Below are positions 26,442 to 35,812 of a stretch of DNA of 64,000 nucleotides, piece by piece. This DNA is from Rhodoferax antarcticus ANT.BR. Its GTDB lineage: Bacteria; Pseudomonadota; Gammaproteobacteria; Burkholderiales; Burkholderiaceae_C. The stretch covers positions 62,001 to 126,000 of the forward strand of contig NZ_MSYM01000016.1 in the NCBI RefSeq assembly GCF_001938565.1, in the 5' to 3' direction. Each line of letters opens with the position of its first letter. Position 1 is the stretch's first letter. The translations under genes were made by a program, and so were the position numbers. Under the pieces are notes generated by a model that was not told the DNA's origin, ran no database searches, and saw only the letters and a program-made list of their open reading frames with translations.

Positions 26442-28874
26442 ATGCAATTTCCTGAATCCTGGCTGCGCGAGTTCTGTAACCCGCCCCTGAGCACCACCCA
26501 ACTTGCTGACACCCTGACCATGGCTGGCCTGGAGGTGGAAGAACTCCAACCCGTGGCACCAACGTTTCACGGCATTGTGGTTGGTGAAATCAAGAGTGCC
26601 GAACAGCACCCGAATGCTGACCGCCTGCGCGTGTGTCAGGTCGATGTCGGTCAGCCGGAACTATTGACCATCGTCTGCGGTGCGCCCAATGCCCGCGTGG
26701 GCATCAAGGTGCCGTGCGCTATGGTCGGGGCCGAACTGCCGCCAGGCGAGGATGGCAAGCCGTTTTTGATCAAAATTGGCAAGCTGCGCGGTGTGGAGAG
26801 TTTTGGCATGTTGTGCTCGGCACGCGAGATGAAGTTGTCCGAAGACCACGGTGGCCTGTTGGAACTGGTCAATGATGCGCCGGTGGGGCAAAACATGCGC
26901 CAGCACCTGAATCTGGATGACACCTTATTCACCCTCAAGCTCACCCCGAACTTGGCACATTGCCTGAGCGTGTATGGCGTGGCGCGTGAGTTGTCGGCAC
27001 TGACCGGCGTGCCCCTGAAAACCCCCGTCTTTCCGGTTGCGCCCGTCACCGCCAGCGATGTGTTGCCGGTCAAAGTCAGCGCGCCGGACTTGTGCGGCCG
27101 CTTTTCAGGCCGCGTCATCCGGGGCCTCAACACCCAGGCCAAGACACCCGCCTGGATGGTGGACCGGTTGGCGCGCTGTGGTCAGCGAAGTGTGACCGCG
27201 CTGGTGGATATTTCCAACTATGTGATGTTTGAGCTGGGTCGTCCGTCGCATATTTTTGACCTGGACAAAATCCATGGCGGCCTGGACGTGCGCTGGGGCC
27301 AGCCGGGTGAACAGCTCAAGTTGCTCAACGGCAACACCGTCACGGTGGATAGCCAGGTGGGTGTGATTGCCGATGCGGTTCAGGTTGAGTCACTCGCCGG
27401 CATCATGGGAGGTGACGCCACTGCGGTCTCTGACGCCACGCAAAACGTTTATGTCGAAGCCGCTTTTTGGTGGCCCAAGGCCATTGCTGGGCGCTCACGC
27501 CGGTTCAACTTCTCGACCGATGCCGGGCACCGGTTTGAGCGTGGTGTGGACCCCGAACTGACGGTGGAGCACATTGAGCGCATCACCCAGTTGATCGTTG
27601 ATATTTGCGGCACACCGCAAACCCAGTGCGGCCCTATGGATGACCAGCAGGTGGCCATGCCCGCGAAGCAGAGCGTCACATTGCGCATCGCGCGTGCCAG
27701 CAAGGTGCTGGGTATGCCTTTGACGCAGGCACAGTGTGCCAAGGCGCTCATGGGTCTGGGTTTGCCGGTGGTGGAGGGCGACGGCGTGCTGACGGTCACG
27801 GCGCCGTCGTACCGCTTTGACATCCAGATCGAAGAAGACCTGGTCGAAGAAGTGGCGCGCGTGGTCGGTTACGACAACCTGCCAGCCACCCCGCCGCAAG
27901 CGCCGATTACCGCCAAGGTCCGCCCGGAGGCGCGCCGTGGTGAATTTGCCGTGCGCCGTGCGGTGGCGGCACTCGGTTACCAAGAAACCATCAACTTCAG
28001 CTTTGTGGATGAGCGCTGGGAGCATGAGCTGGCGGGCAACCCAAATCCGATCAAGTTGCTGAACCCCATTGCAAGCCAAATGAGCGTTATGCGCTCGTCC
28101 CTATTGGGTTCCCTGCTACAAGTTTTGAAGTTCAACCAAGACCGCAAGGCACAGCGTGTGCGCGTGTTCGAGATCGGTCGCGTGTTTTTGCGTGATGCCT
28201 CAGTGACCAATTCCGACACCACGGTGCAGGGATTCAGCCAGCCCATGCGTGTTGCCGGATTGGCCATGGGCGCTTGTGACGCACCCGGATGGGGCGAGAA
28301 AGAACGCGCTGTCGACTTTTACGACGTCAGGGGTGACCTGCAGGCTTTGCTAGCCCCTGTGCAAGCGACTTTTGTGGCAGCCCAGCACCCGGCTATGCAC
28401 CCCGGGCGCTGTGCCAAGGTGGTCGTTCACGGTGTTGAGATCGGTTTTGTGGGTGAATTGCATCCCAAATGGCGCCAATCCTATGACCTGAACCAGGTCC
28501 CGATCCTGTTTGAGGTAGATCTGGACGCCGTGCTGGCCCGCGAGGTACCGCGCTTCAAGGCAGTACCCAAATTTCAGGCTGTCGAGCGCGACATTGCCGT
28601 GCTGGTGGACGAGCGTGTCACACACGACGCGCTGATGGCCGCCATCTGGCAGGCATCGGTGGATGGCGTATTGCGTGACGCCTTGCTGTTTGACATTTAT
28701 CGTCCCAAGTCTTCTGCACTGGCTGCGGGTCAGGCTGCGGAAAAGAGCATGGCGGTGCGCCTGACGCTCAACGCGCGGGAGGAGGCCGCCCTGACGGAAG
28801 CGCAGATCGAAGCTGCCGTGGCTGCCGTAGTTGCCACCCTGGCCGAGCAATTGGGTGCCCGTCAGCGCGTCTGA
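26442..28874 (+). CDS. pheT: Phenylalanyl-tRNA synthetase beta subunit
   Basis: 810 aa. N-terminal tRNA-binding (EMAP-like) domain with HPNADRLRVCQVDVG, B3/B4 editing domain (DISNYVMFELGRPSHIFDLDKI), B5 domain (EEDLVEEVARVVGYDNLP), catalytic-like core and C-terminal FDX-ACB domain (FKAVPKFQAVERDIAVLVDE, then FDIYRPK). Length is normal. Co-transcribed with pheS; ihfA follows after 37 bp. Confidence 0.95.
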   Translation: MQFPESWLREFCNPPLSTTQLADTLTMAGLEVEELQPVAPTFHGIVVGEIKSAEQHPNADRLRVCQVDVGQPELLTIVCGAPNARVGIKVPCAMVGAELPPGEDGKPFLIKIGKLRGVESFGMLCSAREMKLSEDHGGLLELVNDAPVGQNMRQHLNLDDTLFTLKLTPNLAHCLSVYGVARELSALTGVPLKTPVFPVAPVTASDVLPVKVSAPDLCGRFSGRVIRGLNTQAKTPAWMVDRLARCGQRSVTALVDISNYVMFELGRPSHIFDLDKIHGGLDVRWGQPGEQLKLLNGNTVTVDSQVGVIADAVQVESLAGIMGGDATAVSDATQNVYVEAAFWWPKAIAGRSRRFNFSTDAGHRFERGVDPELTVEHIERITQLIVDICGTPQTQCGPMDDQQVAMPAKQSVTLRIARASKVLGMPLTQAQCAKALMGLGLPVVEGDGVLTVTAPSYRFDIQIEEDLVEEVARVVGYDNLPATPPQAPITAKVRPEARRGEFAVRRAVAALGYQETINFSFVDERWEHELAGNPNPIKLLNPIASQMSVMRSSLLGSLLQVLKFNQDRKAQRVRVFEIGRVFLRDASVTNSDTTVQGFSQPMRVAGLAMGACDAPGWGEKERAVDFYDVRGDLQALLAPVQATFVAAQHPAMHPGRCAKVVVHGVEIGFVGELHPKWRQSYDLNQVPILFEVDLDAVLAREVPRFKAVPKFQAVERDIAVLVDERVTHDALMAAIWQASVDGVLRDALLFDIYRPKSSALAAGQAAEKSMAVRLTLNAREEAALTEAQIEAAVAAVVATLAEQLGARQRV

Positions 28875-28911
28875 CTAGGTGCAAAATAGCGCCTTACCAA
28901 AAAGAGCCCCT

Positions 28912-29253
28912 ATGGACATCATTGTTGAATCTCTTGAAGCTCCCGCTTTGACCAAAGCCCAGTTGGCCGATCTGCTCTTTGAGCAAATCGGTCTGAACAA
29001 GCGCGAGTCCAAGGACATGATCGATGCCTTTTTTGATCTGGTGGCGCAGAGTCTGGTCGACGGCAACGATGTCAAAATCACCGGTTTTGGCAATTTTCAG
29101 ATACGCACCAAGGCAGCACGGCCTGGGCGTAACCCGCGCACCGGGGAGGCGATTCCGATTGCGGCGCGACGCGTGGTCACTTTTCACGCCAGCCACAAGC
29201 TCAAGGAACAGATCCAGGAGCAAGGGCTCACAACATCACGTTTTTTGCCCTGA
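28912..29253 (+). CDS. ihfA: Integration host factor alpha subunit
   Basis: 113 aa from the ATG at 28912 (MDIIVESLEAPALTKAQLAD). The DNA-bending arm GRNPRTGEAIPIAARRVVTF contains the intercalating Pro. HU/IHF family; forms a heterodimer with IhfB. Its place after pheT is conserved across proteobacteria. IHF is also the usual helper of tyrosine integrases such as the one in the adjacent element. Confidence 0.93.
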   Translation: MDIIVESLEAPALTKAQLADLLFEQIGLNKRESKDMIDAFFDLVAQSLVDGNDVKITGFGNFQIRTKAARPGRNPRTGEAIPIAARRVVTFHASHKLKEQIQEQGLTTSRFLP

Positions 29254-29347
29254 GCCAACAGTCTCACAAATTGATACAGCGCCTGCTTTACAGTCACCAT
29301 TGAGTTAGAGTAACCTGCAAGCTTTTGCAGCTATTTCATTGATTTCA

Positions 29348-29797
29348 ATGGAGAATTCCCTCCCAATCATCCCCGCCAAACGCTACTTCACCATTGGTGA
29401 AGTAGGTGATTTATGTGGTGTCAAACCGCATGTGCTTCGCTATTGGGAGCAGGAATTCACGCAGTTGCGCCCGATGAAGCGCCGCGGGAACCGCCGCTAC
29501 TACCAGCACCATGAGGTGCTGATGATTCGCCGGATTCGCGATCTACTTTATGACCAGGGTTTCACGATTAGTGGCGCGCGTAACAAAATGCAGGAGTTGC
29601 TGCAGGCTGAGCGCGACAAGTCGCACAACGGTGAGGTGTTGCTCGAGGGCGTCGAGGTGATCGAGGTCAGCAACTCGCGATTTGGTGATTTCATGGATTC
29701 AACGTCGTTTCTGGATGCGCCGACGGGTATAGACCCCTGGCAGAAAATTCGTCAGGAGTTGGGCGTCATTCGTGAGCTGCTGGCTGAGGACTTCTGA
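29348..29797 (+). CDS. MerR-family transcriptional regulator
   Basis: 149 aa from the ATG at 29348. N-terminal winged helix: KRYFTIGEVGDLCGVKPHVL then RYWEQEFTQLRPMKRRGNRR (about 14-60), then a dimerisation coiled coil. It lacks Cys clusters typical of metal sensors. This MerR protein between ihfA and tRNA-Pro is a conserved neighbour in Burkholderiales; target unknown to me. Confidence 0.88.
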   Translation: MENSLPIIPAKRYFTIGEVGDLCGVKPHVLRYWEQEFTQLRPMKRRGNRRYYQHHEVLMIRRIRDLLYDQGFTISGARNKMQELLQAERDKSHNGEVLLEGVEVIEVSNSRFGDFMDSTSFLDAPTGIDPWQKIRQELGVIRELLAEDF

Positions 29798-29832
29798 GAA
29801 GCGAGCTTGCCAGACGTTATAATTCGAAGCTT

Positions 29833-29909
29833 CGGTGTGTGGCGCAGCCTGGTAGCGCACTTGCATGGGGTGCAAGGGGTCGAAGGTTCGAATCCTTTCA
29901 CACCGACCA
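29833..29909 (+). tRNA. tRNA-Pro (anticodon GGG), integration site of the element
   Basis: Acceptor arms CGGTGTG/CACACCG, D-loop AGCCTGGTA, anticodon stem CTTGC/GCAAG around loop ATGGGGT (anticodon GGG), T-loop TTCGAAT and encoded 3' ACCA. A TATAAT box lies about 10 bp upstream. The 3' half from 29865 is duplicated at 48583, so this is the attachment site; the gene stays intact at the left end of the element. Confidence 0.95.
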
Positions 29910-29956
29910 TATGAATCAAGGACTTAGCTTCGAAAGGGGCTAGGTCCTTTCTTCTT
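29865..29956 (+). repeat. attL: 92-bp direct repeat at the left end of the element
   Basis: Identical over 92 bp to 48583-48674. It spans the tRNA-Pro anticodon loop to 3' end plus the downstream terminator. Such a tRNA 3' duplication is the mark of site-specific integration by a tyrosine recombinase. Confidence 0.93.
29918..29955 (+). terminator. Terminator of tRNA-Pro (within attL; duplicated in attR)
   Basis: AAGGACTTAGC and GCTAGGTCCTT pair over 11 positions with one G-T wobble, followed by TTTCTTCTT. The same structure lies in attR. Confidence 0.8.
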
Positions 29957-29974
29957 GGTGGCTCCGAATGCCAC

Positions 29975-30001
29975 TCTGGTTGCCGTTCGGTTGCCGTTTC
30001 T
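29975..30001 (+). promoter_or_regulatory. Putative left arm-type integrase sites
   Basis: Contains GGTTGCCGTT twice, 11 bp apart. The same 27 bp occur at 48432-48458, just inside attR. Their position at both ends close to the core suggests arm-type binding sites for the element's integrase. Confidence 0.65.
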
Positions 30002-30008
30002 AAAATAG

Positions 30009-31140
30009 TCACTCTTTCAGTCGAAAATGGACCGTGGCGTGCGCGGAGCGTACGCTTTGTTGCGTTTCCCCGACGGGGCATTGCGCTGGGCTGAGGGAGC
30101 CCCTCGGGGGCGGACGGGCAGTCCCAGCGCAGGGCCAATGCCGCGCAGCGGCGAGGCCACAGGGCGGGCGGGGCACACACAAGATGACTGGCCGCAGGCC
30201 ACTGACCAGAGCACTACGCGCAGCGCCTGACCAATGCCACGGCGCATGTACACCACAAGGGCGCATAGACGGCGGCGCGTAGGGCACGCCAGTGACCGGG
30301 GAGCGCCGACGGCTGTGCGACCGTCTCCAGTGGAAGAATTTGGCATAACGCCTGTTGCCTTCACCCGCAGGGCGCGAAGCGGTGACCGGCACCAAGCGGA
30401 GCCTGCGCAGTGACTGGCGGCCACTGTAGGCAATGGGGCGTTATGTCATTTTCTGGAACGGGCGCGTGCTGCTATGCCGAGCGAAGCGATGGCCCTTCCA
30501 GGCGATGCGCAAGCGAGCCGAGACAATCCATATCTGCGCCCCAGCGCACTGGCTGATACTTGCAAAGCACTGGCAATGTACCTCCCCAGCACTTGCACGG
30601 GGCGCAGCAGCGCCGCGTGCACTGGCCGACACTACAACGCTGGCAAACCGTAAGCGGTGATGCCGGGCGTGCAGGCCCGTAGCAGGGAGCGCGTAGCGCG
30701 GAAGGCCCGAAGGCAGGGCCGGAACGTACGGCATGACCGCGCTGCAGGCCGAAGCTACGCGACAGCTTCGTGGCTGCTGGCCATTGCGGTACTCCGCATT
30801 GGCCACTGGCTGAAACTACAGAGCATAGAGTGAAGTAAGCGGTGATGTGCCGCTGCCACCAAGCGCAGCGACTGGCGGCGGTGCATGACCGCGCTGCAGG
30901 CCAACGCCAAGCGATAGCCTGGTGGAGCCTGGCAAGGGCTGTACCCAGCCGTTGCCACTGCCTGAACTACAGACTCACGCGATAGAGAGTGGTGATGTTG
31001 GGTGCGTTGCCACCAGCGCAAAGCGCCATTCAGCAGGCAACGCGCCCGGCATGACCGCGATGGCGGAGGTCATCGCTACGCTGGCACGCTGAAGGATCGT
31101 GGCTGTTTGCCGCCATCGCGGCAACTGATTGAACACCTGC
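30009..31140. repeat. Non-coding region with serial hairpins, each followed by an ACTG..(C/T)GA box
   Basis: About 1.1 kb without a credible gene. At least five hairpins with 4-nt loops occur at 30535-30548, 30595-30620, 30778-30805, 30931-30956 and 31107-31124. Each is followed at once, or by a one-base overlap, by a box ACTGGCTGA, ACTGGCCGA, ACTGGCTGA, ACTGCCTGA or ACTGATTGA. Stem sequences differ completely between copies while pairing is kept. A simpler hairpin at 30189-30201 is followed by CTGACCAGA. GCGGTGATG (30654, 30839; GTGGTGATG at 30989) and CATGACCGCGCTGCAGGCC (30733, 30885; diverged at 31050) also recur. Function unknown: structured RNA, single-strand DNA element or replication region. 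Confidence 0.6.
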
Positions 31141-31165
31141 GCAGCACTATTGATATATACCAAAT

Positions 31166-31215
31166 AGGCCTGTAGACCCCGTGGAATGTGCGCAAGCAGC
31201 TATCAAAAGAATAGC
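31166..31215 (+). repeat. CTAG dispersed repeat, copy 7 (inside the element)
   Basis: Forward copy AGGCCTGTAGACCCCGTGG ... GCGCAAGCAGCTATCAAAAG then AATAGCG, lying in the gene-free left part of the integrated element. Confidence 0.8.
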
Positions 31216-31383
31216 GAATAGATCAAAGTGAACGCTTGGCGTGTCTGAATTCCCATGGCGCAACCGGGTCGGCATCGTGCCACAGCCCCCGTTTACAGGA
31301 CTTGGCTGTGGCCGCACATACGCCGCCACTGCGCAATGGGGTTAGGCTGCAGCCAGCCCAAATTGGGGTGCCAATGCAGCCAC

Positions 31384-31734
31384 TTAATCCATGGTCAAGT
31401 AGCGGCCTTCTTCCCGCTTAATTTTCTTTAACATCGCAAAATTCTTTCGGCAGGCTTCAACACTGCTATCTATCGGTTTTTCCATCGCAGCCTCGAAGTG
31501 CATACGGCTTACATCTTTTTGTGAGTACTTCTTCCCAGCCTCCTTCCACACCTCGTCTCCAATGATCCTTAAATCCTCCCTATCTCTGTCATAAACAATA
31601 GCCCCGGTTTTTGAAAACAACTCTTTGCAGTAAACAACCACAGCCACAACCTGCATGTCATCATCAATGCTTGCTTTTGCTGTCACTCCGAATAGTATGG
31701 TTGCAAGTGCAACTCCCAAAGTGCCGATTTTCAT
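31384..31734 (-). CDS. Small secreted protein of unknown function
   Basis: 116 aa. Residues 1-21 (MKIGTLGVALATILFGVTAKA) form a signal peptide with an AKA cleavage site; the mature part is mostly polar, with two Cys (VVYCKELF and VEACRKNF) that could form a disulfide. AGGGAG lies upstream of the ATG. I recognise no family. Lower GC than the restriction operon. It stands alone at the left of the element, between the hairpin region and res, and may be a moron-type cargo gene. Confidence 0.7.
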   Translation of the reverse strand: MKIGTLGVALATILFGVTAKASIDDDMQVVAVVVYCKELFSKTGAIVYDRDREDLRIIGDEVWKEAGKKYSQKDVSRMHFEAAMEKPIDSSVEACRKNFAMLKKIKREEGRYLTMD

Positions 31735-32358
31735 TTACTCCCTTTCATTTGTTTGCCGCGTATTCGGACATATCTGCGTGACGAAATCAAGGTTAGATTG
31801 GAGTTACCTGCATCCGTAGTTGCCACCTATGCCTCCCAAACGCATCGCGGATTACTTCTCGAAGTGATTTAAGGCTACATCTACAGTACCGCGCTAATTA
31901 CTGGCTTTGATTTCTTGGCTAACATCCCGCTGGCCGCATCATTGCTGCCGGGGCAGGCTAAATTCGATTTCGCACTCACCTGATTAATTCTAATCGGCAA
32001 CGCCATCAATGAACAAGCGGCTTGTGCCGCTCAACTATCGTAACCATGTGGCACGTCCACTTCCCAGGACAGGCCAGTGGATGGGTGAGGTGCACTCCAC
32101 CGCTTCGCCTCTTGCGCAGGCATGCGGCATGCGCACCTGCATGCTGGTCGTTCGCAGCCGCAGCGTCACACGATTATTCGACTATTGGCACGCAACGGTA
32201 CAGACACGTGTTGCTAGGGACCCCTATCCTGGCACAAGCAACACGATCAGAGACACGTGGTCTGTTTGACACGTACCCCATACAGAGTCTGGCCCCCCGT
32301 ATGGACTGCCTGTTTTCTAAAAATTTTTAAAAAAAATCAAAAAAAATCATTGAGGCGG
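31735..32358. other. Gene-free stretch downstream of res
   Basis: About 620 bp with no convincing gene. GACACGT occurs three times (32203, 32252, 32268), and CGTGTTGCT (32207) pairs with AGCAACACG (32237) around a 21-nt loop. Directly after the res stop the minus strand carries several T-tracts (32320-32350) that could act in transcription termination. Confidence 0.45.
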
Positions 32359-35300
32359 CTATCCACTCACGCTTGCATAGCCCATCACATCCCCCACCGT
32401 CCGCGCCACTACATACTTGGCGGCAGGCTCCTGCGCCGTCAGCGCAGCAAAGTGTGCTTCACCGCAGGCGATCTTGCCCGCTTCTGTGGGGCGAAGTGCG
32501 TCGGCAATCACCGAGCCTTTGGTTTCAACCACGAAGTACAGGCGCTCGCCGTCTTCGTGTTGAATCAATACCGCCCAGTCGGGGTTGTAAGTACCCAGGG
32601 GTGTTGGAACCTTGAACCAGCCCGGAAGCTTGGCATAGAGCTTCACCGCTTCGTTCTTCTCCAACTGGTCTGCAAATTCCCATTCAACGGCGGAATCCAC
32701 TACGACGTGCTCGAACACTGACTTCTGCGCGTTCATCCGGGCGCTGGCCTCCGTGAGGTAGCCCATGAGCACGTTCTTCGGGTCTTCGAACAACTCCTGT
32801 GCCCAGTACTCCTCAGCCCCCAGCTTCTGGTACTTGATGCCTTTAACCAGTGCCAGGCGCTTGCAGTGGTTGATTGCCTGGCTAACCACCTCAATGAATT
32901 CCTGTGGGTTGCGTTTGAAATCGTCCAGGCGACCCGTGCTGGTCAAAATGTTGGTGAGGGTGCGGCGGGTTAGTTGGGTGCGGTCTTGCAGGTCGGTCAA
33001 CAAGTCGGGTAGCTCTACATTGGATTCATCCAACACCACCGGCGTTGCTACGGACGTTTCTTTCGCCGTGACGCCCCCTTTGCCAATGGCAATGTCGGCC
33101 TTGCGCCACTGCAGACGGGCACGTGCAACTTGGGGCATCTTTTGCACAGCGGTGATGCAATCGGCCACTAGCTTGTCATTGTCAAACGCCACCCTGTAGG
33201 TGGTGCGCTGTTTGACGCGGTCCCACAGCGCTTTGAACTCTGGGCTAACCAGCACCGACTTGCGGACGGCAACCAACTTACGGTCGTCGGCATTCTTAAT
33301 TTCCAGTCGACCTGATGCCTTGCGCAGTAACTCTGCGATCTGCGCCCGCTGCGCCTCGAATGCTGCGGGCAGCAAGAGCTTGTTGTCTTTAAGGGCTGTT
33401 TTCAGGGCGTCTTGAACTTTGCAGTGGGCGTCAACGTAACCCGTAGCCTTCAGGTGCTCCCACAGTGCCGTGGACTGGTCCACACCCAGGGGCACGGCGC
33501 GGCCATCCGCGCCAATAACCGCAATGGCGGCAAACTGGTGTGGCTCTACCACGCCAAATCGAATGCCGGTTTCTTCTTCGATCTCCTTCTGTAGTTTGGC
33601 CGCAAATTCCTTGTAGTCCTCCGTGGCAATCACCGTCAGGGTGTTGACCTCAAAGCCGCGCAAGCGCTCGCCTTGTTGGTTGACGCACAGGCGCAGTCCC
33701 CGGCCAATGGTCTGACGGCGTTCGCGCTCAGACTGGATATTGCGCAGGGTGCAAATCTGGAACACGTTGGGGTTGTCCCAGCCCTCTTTCAGCGCGGAGT
33801 GCGAGAAGATGAACTTCAACGGGGTCTCAAAACCCAGCAGCTTTTCCTTCTCTTTCATGATCAGGTTGTAGGCCCGCTCGGCGTTGTCGCGGTTGCCTGC
33901 GTTGTTCTCGGCGGTGTCGGTCCAGCCGCCTTTTTTGTCGATGGAGAAATAGCCGTTGTGCACATCTTCGGCGGCATGGCTCAGGTCAACCTCGGCAAAC
34001 AAACTGGTATAGGCCGGTAGCTTGGCGGCCCGCTTGTACTCTTCTTCAAAAATGCGGGCGTAGTCACCTTTTTGCGGGTTGCCATCGGCATCGTATTGGC
34101 GGTAGCGACTGACTTCGTCAATAAAGAACAGGCTGAGCACCTTCACGCCCATTGGGCGCAAACGGATTTCTTTGTCCAGGTGTTCTTTGATGGTTCGACG
34201 GATCATCTCCCGCTGCACGGCCAGCGCGTCAACGTCGCCATGGGCTTGGCCGGGCTGCAAGAATACCTCGCCGCCTGGAAAGCGCAGTTCCACATAGGTG
34301 GAATCCTTGGCGGCACTGATGTCGCCAATGCGGAAGTCAGCGTAAATGGCCCGTTTGGTGGTCTGCTCCAGGTTGTCACCATCGCACACTTCCACGATTT
34401 TGCGCTGCACACCGGTAGCCCCTTGCACGTCTAGTTCCACCTTCGCGCCCACCACACTCTTGCCACGGGTTACCGGCGCAATAAAGCGTACGAATGCCTT
34501 GTTGTGCGCGGACTCCACCGTGGCGGATGCGACTTCGATCTGTTTGACTAGCTTGCGCTCATAAGCGTCCAGCGCATTCAAGCGGAACACCATATGGTGC
34601 TTGTCGGTGTGGGTGGCCGAGTAACGCAGGGTGCAAAGCGGATTCATGGCGTCCAGTGCCTGTTTGCCACTGCCTTGCAGGCCGCCGTCCACGCTCTGGG
34701 GTTCGTCCACGATAACGATGGGGCGGGTGGCCTTGATCAGATCAATAGGCTTCTCGCCGCCAGTCTTTTCGCTGTCCTTGTAGAGGTTGTTCACGTCTTT
34801 CTTGTTGATGGCACCCACGGTGACCACCATGATTTGGATGCTGGCACTCGTGGCAAAGTTGCGCACCTGGCCCAGCTTTCCCGAGTCGTACAGAAAGAAG
34901 TCAAACGGCACACCGGCGTACATGCTCTTGAAGTGCTCTTCGGTCATCTGTAGCGTCTTGTAGACACCTTCCTTGATGGCCACCGACGGCACCACGATCA
35001 CAAATTTGCTGAAACCATAGCGCTTGTTAAGCTCAAAAATCGAACGCAGGTAAACATAGGTCTTGCCCGTGCCAGTTTCCATTTCCACCGTGAAGTTTTC
35101 AGACCCCAAGGCGCTGGCCGGTGCCAGGCCATGGCGCAACTGCACGTCGGCCAGGTTCTTGAGGATTTGCTCGTCCAGCAGGCTCAGGCGGTTGCCCACG
35201 CCCAGGTCAGACTCCGCCACGCCCAGCGTTAGTTGTGCTGCTTCGCCGCGCATGGTGACGGTAAATTCGGTGCGGCAAGTCTCTTGTCCGCGAAACAGGT

Positions 35301-35361
35301 CACACACTGCGTCGATTGCCTGCAGCTGATAGTCCAGGTTGGGTTCAAAGTGCAGTTTCAT
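32359..35361 (-). CDS. res: Type III restriction endonuclease-like Res subunit (helicase-nuclease)
   Basis: 1000 aa from the ATG at 35361 (MKLHFEPNLDYQLQAIDAV); an upstream start at 35394 would lie deep in the fic gene. Superfamily 2 motifs in order: Walker A METGTGKTYVYLR, motif II IVIVDEPQSVDGG, motif III RYSATHTD, motif VI ERERRQTIGRGLRL. The C-terminus has a PD-(D/E)XK nuclease pattern: YNPDWAVLI ... LYFVVETKGS, about residues 920-950. Res subunits cut DNA with Mod after ATP-dependent translocation or sliding. Last gene of the six-gene operon, overlapping fic by 17 nt. Confidence 0.92.
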   Translation of the reverse strand: MKLHFEPNLDYQLQAIDAVCDLFRGQETCRTEFTVTMRGEAAQLTLGVAESDLGVGNRLSLLDEQILKNLADVQLRHGLAPASALGSENFTVEMETGTGKTYVYLRSIFELNKRYGFSKFVIVVPSVAIKEGVYKTLQMTEEHFKSMYAGVPFDFFLYDSGKLGQVRNFATSASIQIMVVTVGAINKKDVNNLYKDSEKTGGEKPIDLIKATRPIVIVDEPQSVDGGLQGSGKQALDAMNPLCTLRYSATHTDKHHMVFRLNALDAYERKLVKQIEVASATVESAHNKAFVRFIAPVTRGKSVVGAKVELDVQGATGVQRKIVEVCDGDNLEQTTKRAIYADFRIGDISAAKDSTYVELRFPGGEVFLQPGQAHGDVDALAVQREMIRRTIKEHLDKEIRLRPMGVKVLSLFFIDEVSRYRQYDADGNPQKGDYARIFEEEYKRAAKLPAYTSLFAEVDLSHAAEDVHNGYFSIDKKGGWTDTAENNAGNRDNAERAYNLIMKEKEKLLGFETPLKFIFSHSALKEGWDNPNVFQICTLRNIQSERERRQTIGRGLRLCVNQQGERLRGFEVNTLTVIATEDYKEFAAKLQKEIEEETGIRFGVVEPHQFAAIAVIGADGRAVPLGVDQSTALWEHLKATGYVDAHCKVQDALKTALKDNKLLLPAAFEAQRAQIAELLRKASGRLEIKNADDRKLVAVRKSVLVSPEFKALWDRVKQRTTYRVAFDNDKLVADCITAVQKMPQVARARLQWRKADIAIGKGGVTAKETSVATPVVLDESNVELPDLLTDLQDRTQLTRRTLTNILTSTGRLDDFKRNPQEFIEVVSQAINHCKRLALVKGIKYQKLGAEEYWAQELFEDPKNVLMGYLTEASARMNAQKSVFEHVVVDSAVEWEFADQLEKNEAVKLYAKLPGWFKVPTPLGTYNPDWAVLIQHEDGERLYFVVETKGSVIADALRPTEAGKIACGEAHFAALTAQEPAAKYVVARTVGDVMGYASVSG

Positions 35362-35812
35362 GATTCTCTCCGTTGTCACCCGCCGAAATTGCAATGAACA
35401 GCCTTAGCTTGAGACTTTCATCGTCTGCCTCATCTGCCAAGTTGGCAGCGATCAGGTCGGCCAGCAACTCCTTGTCAATGTTGCCTGCGGCGACGTGGTA
35501 ACTGATGTTTTCCATGTCGTGCAGGAAGCTGCCTGTGCAGTACATGTAGCCATTGAATAGAAGCATGGCTGCACACAGAGTGATGGCAATGCGCTTGTTG
35601 CCATCCTGAAAACAATGGAACTTGCAAGCACTGAAGAACAGGTGCGTTAGCTTGTCTTCAAGCGTAGGGTAGTAGTCGTCATTCTGGATATGTGCCAGTA
35701 CCCCCTCCAGAATACCCAGGTCCAGGTGACCCAGTGCACCGCCACCGCTGACCTCTACAGTCTTTCTATGGACCTCAATTGCTTGGTCCAGCGTCAAATA
35801 AGTGAGCGCCAT
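35345..35812 (-). CDS. Fic/Doc-family protein (death-on-curing type)
   Basis: 155 aa with the Fic core HCFQDGNKRIAITLCAAMLLF. The consensus is HxFx(D/E)GNKR, so the catalytic His and Asp are present; Cys replaces the usual Pro after His, as in Doc-like proteins. The N-terminus LTLDQAIEVHRKTVEVSGG is typical of Doc. Doc phosphorylates EF-Tu and other Fic proteins AMPylate targets; which applies here is not known. Its ATG overlaps the stop of the RhuM-like gene in TAATG. Likely a toxin controlled by that neighbour, or a regulator of the restriction genes. Confidence 0.88.
   Translation of the reverse strand: MALTYLTLDQAIEVHRKTVEVSGGGALGHLDLGILEGVLAHIQNDDYYPTLEDKLTHLFFSACKFHCFQDGNKRIAITLCAAMLLFNGYMYCTGSFLHDMENISYHVAAGNIDKELLADLIAANLADEADDESLKLRLFIAISAGDNGENHETAL

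Noticed and set aside
30350..30445. Integron attC site suggested by ATAACGCC ... GGCGTTAT
   Set aside because: The pair lacks the GTTRRRY core and its partner box in the right places, and no integron integrase or cassettes occur nearby.
30009..30660. Several long open frames of 60-138 codons at the left end of the element
   Set aside because: They overlap each other on both strands, are dominated by Arg, Pro, Ala and Gly as expected of GC-rich non-coding DNA, and have no ribosome sites.
30732..31060. CRISPR array
   Set aside because: The recurring boxes are 150-185 bp apart, diverged, and no cas genes are present.
32009..32330. Overlapping plus-strand frames in the gap after res
   Set aside because: No ribosome site, poor composition and no recognisable motif; the stretch is better explained as non-coding with short repeats.
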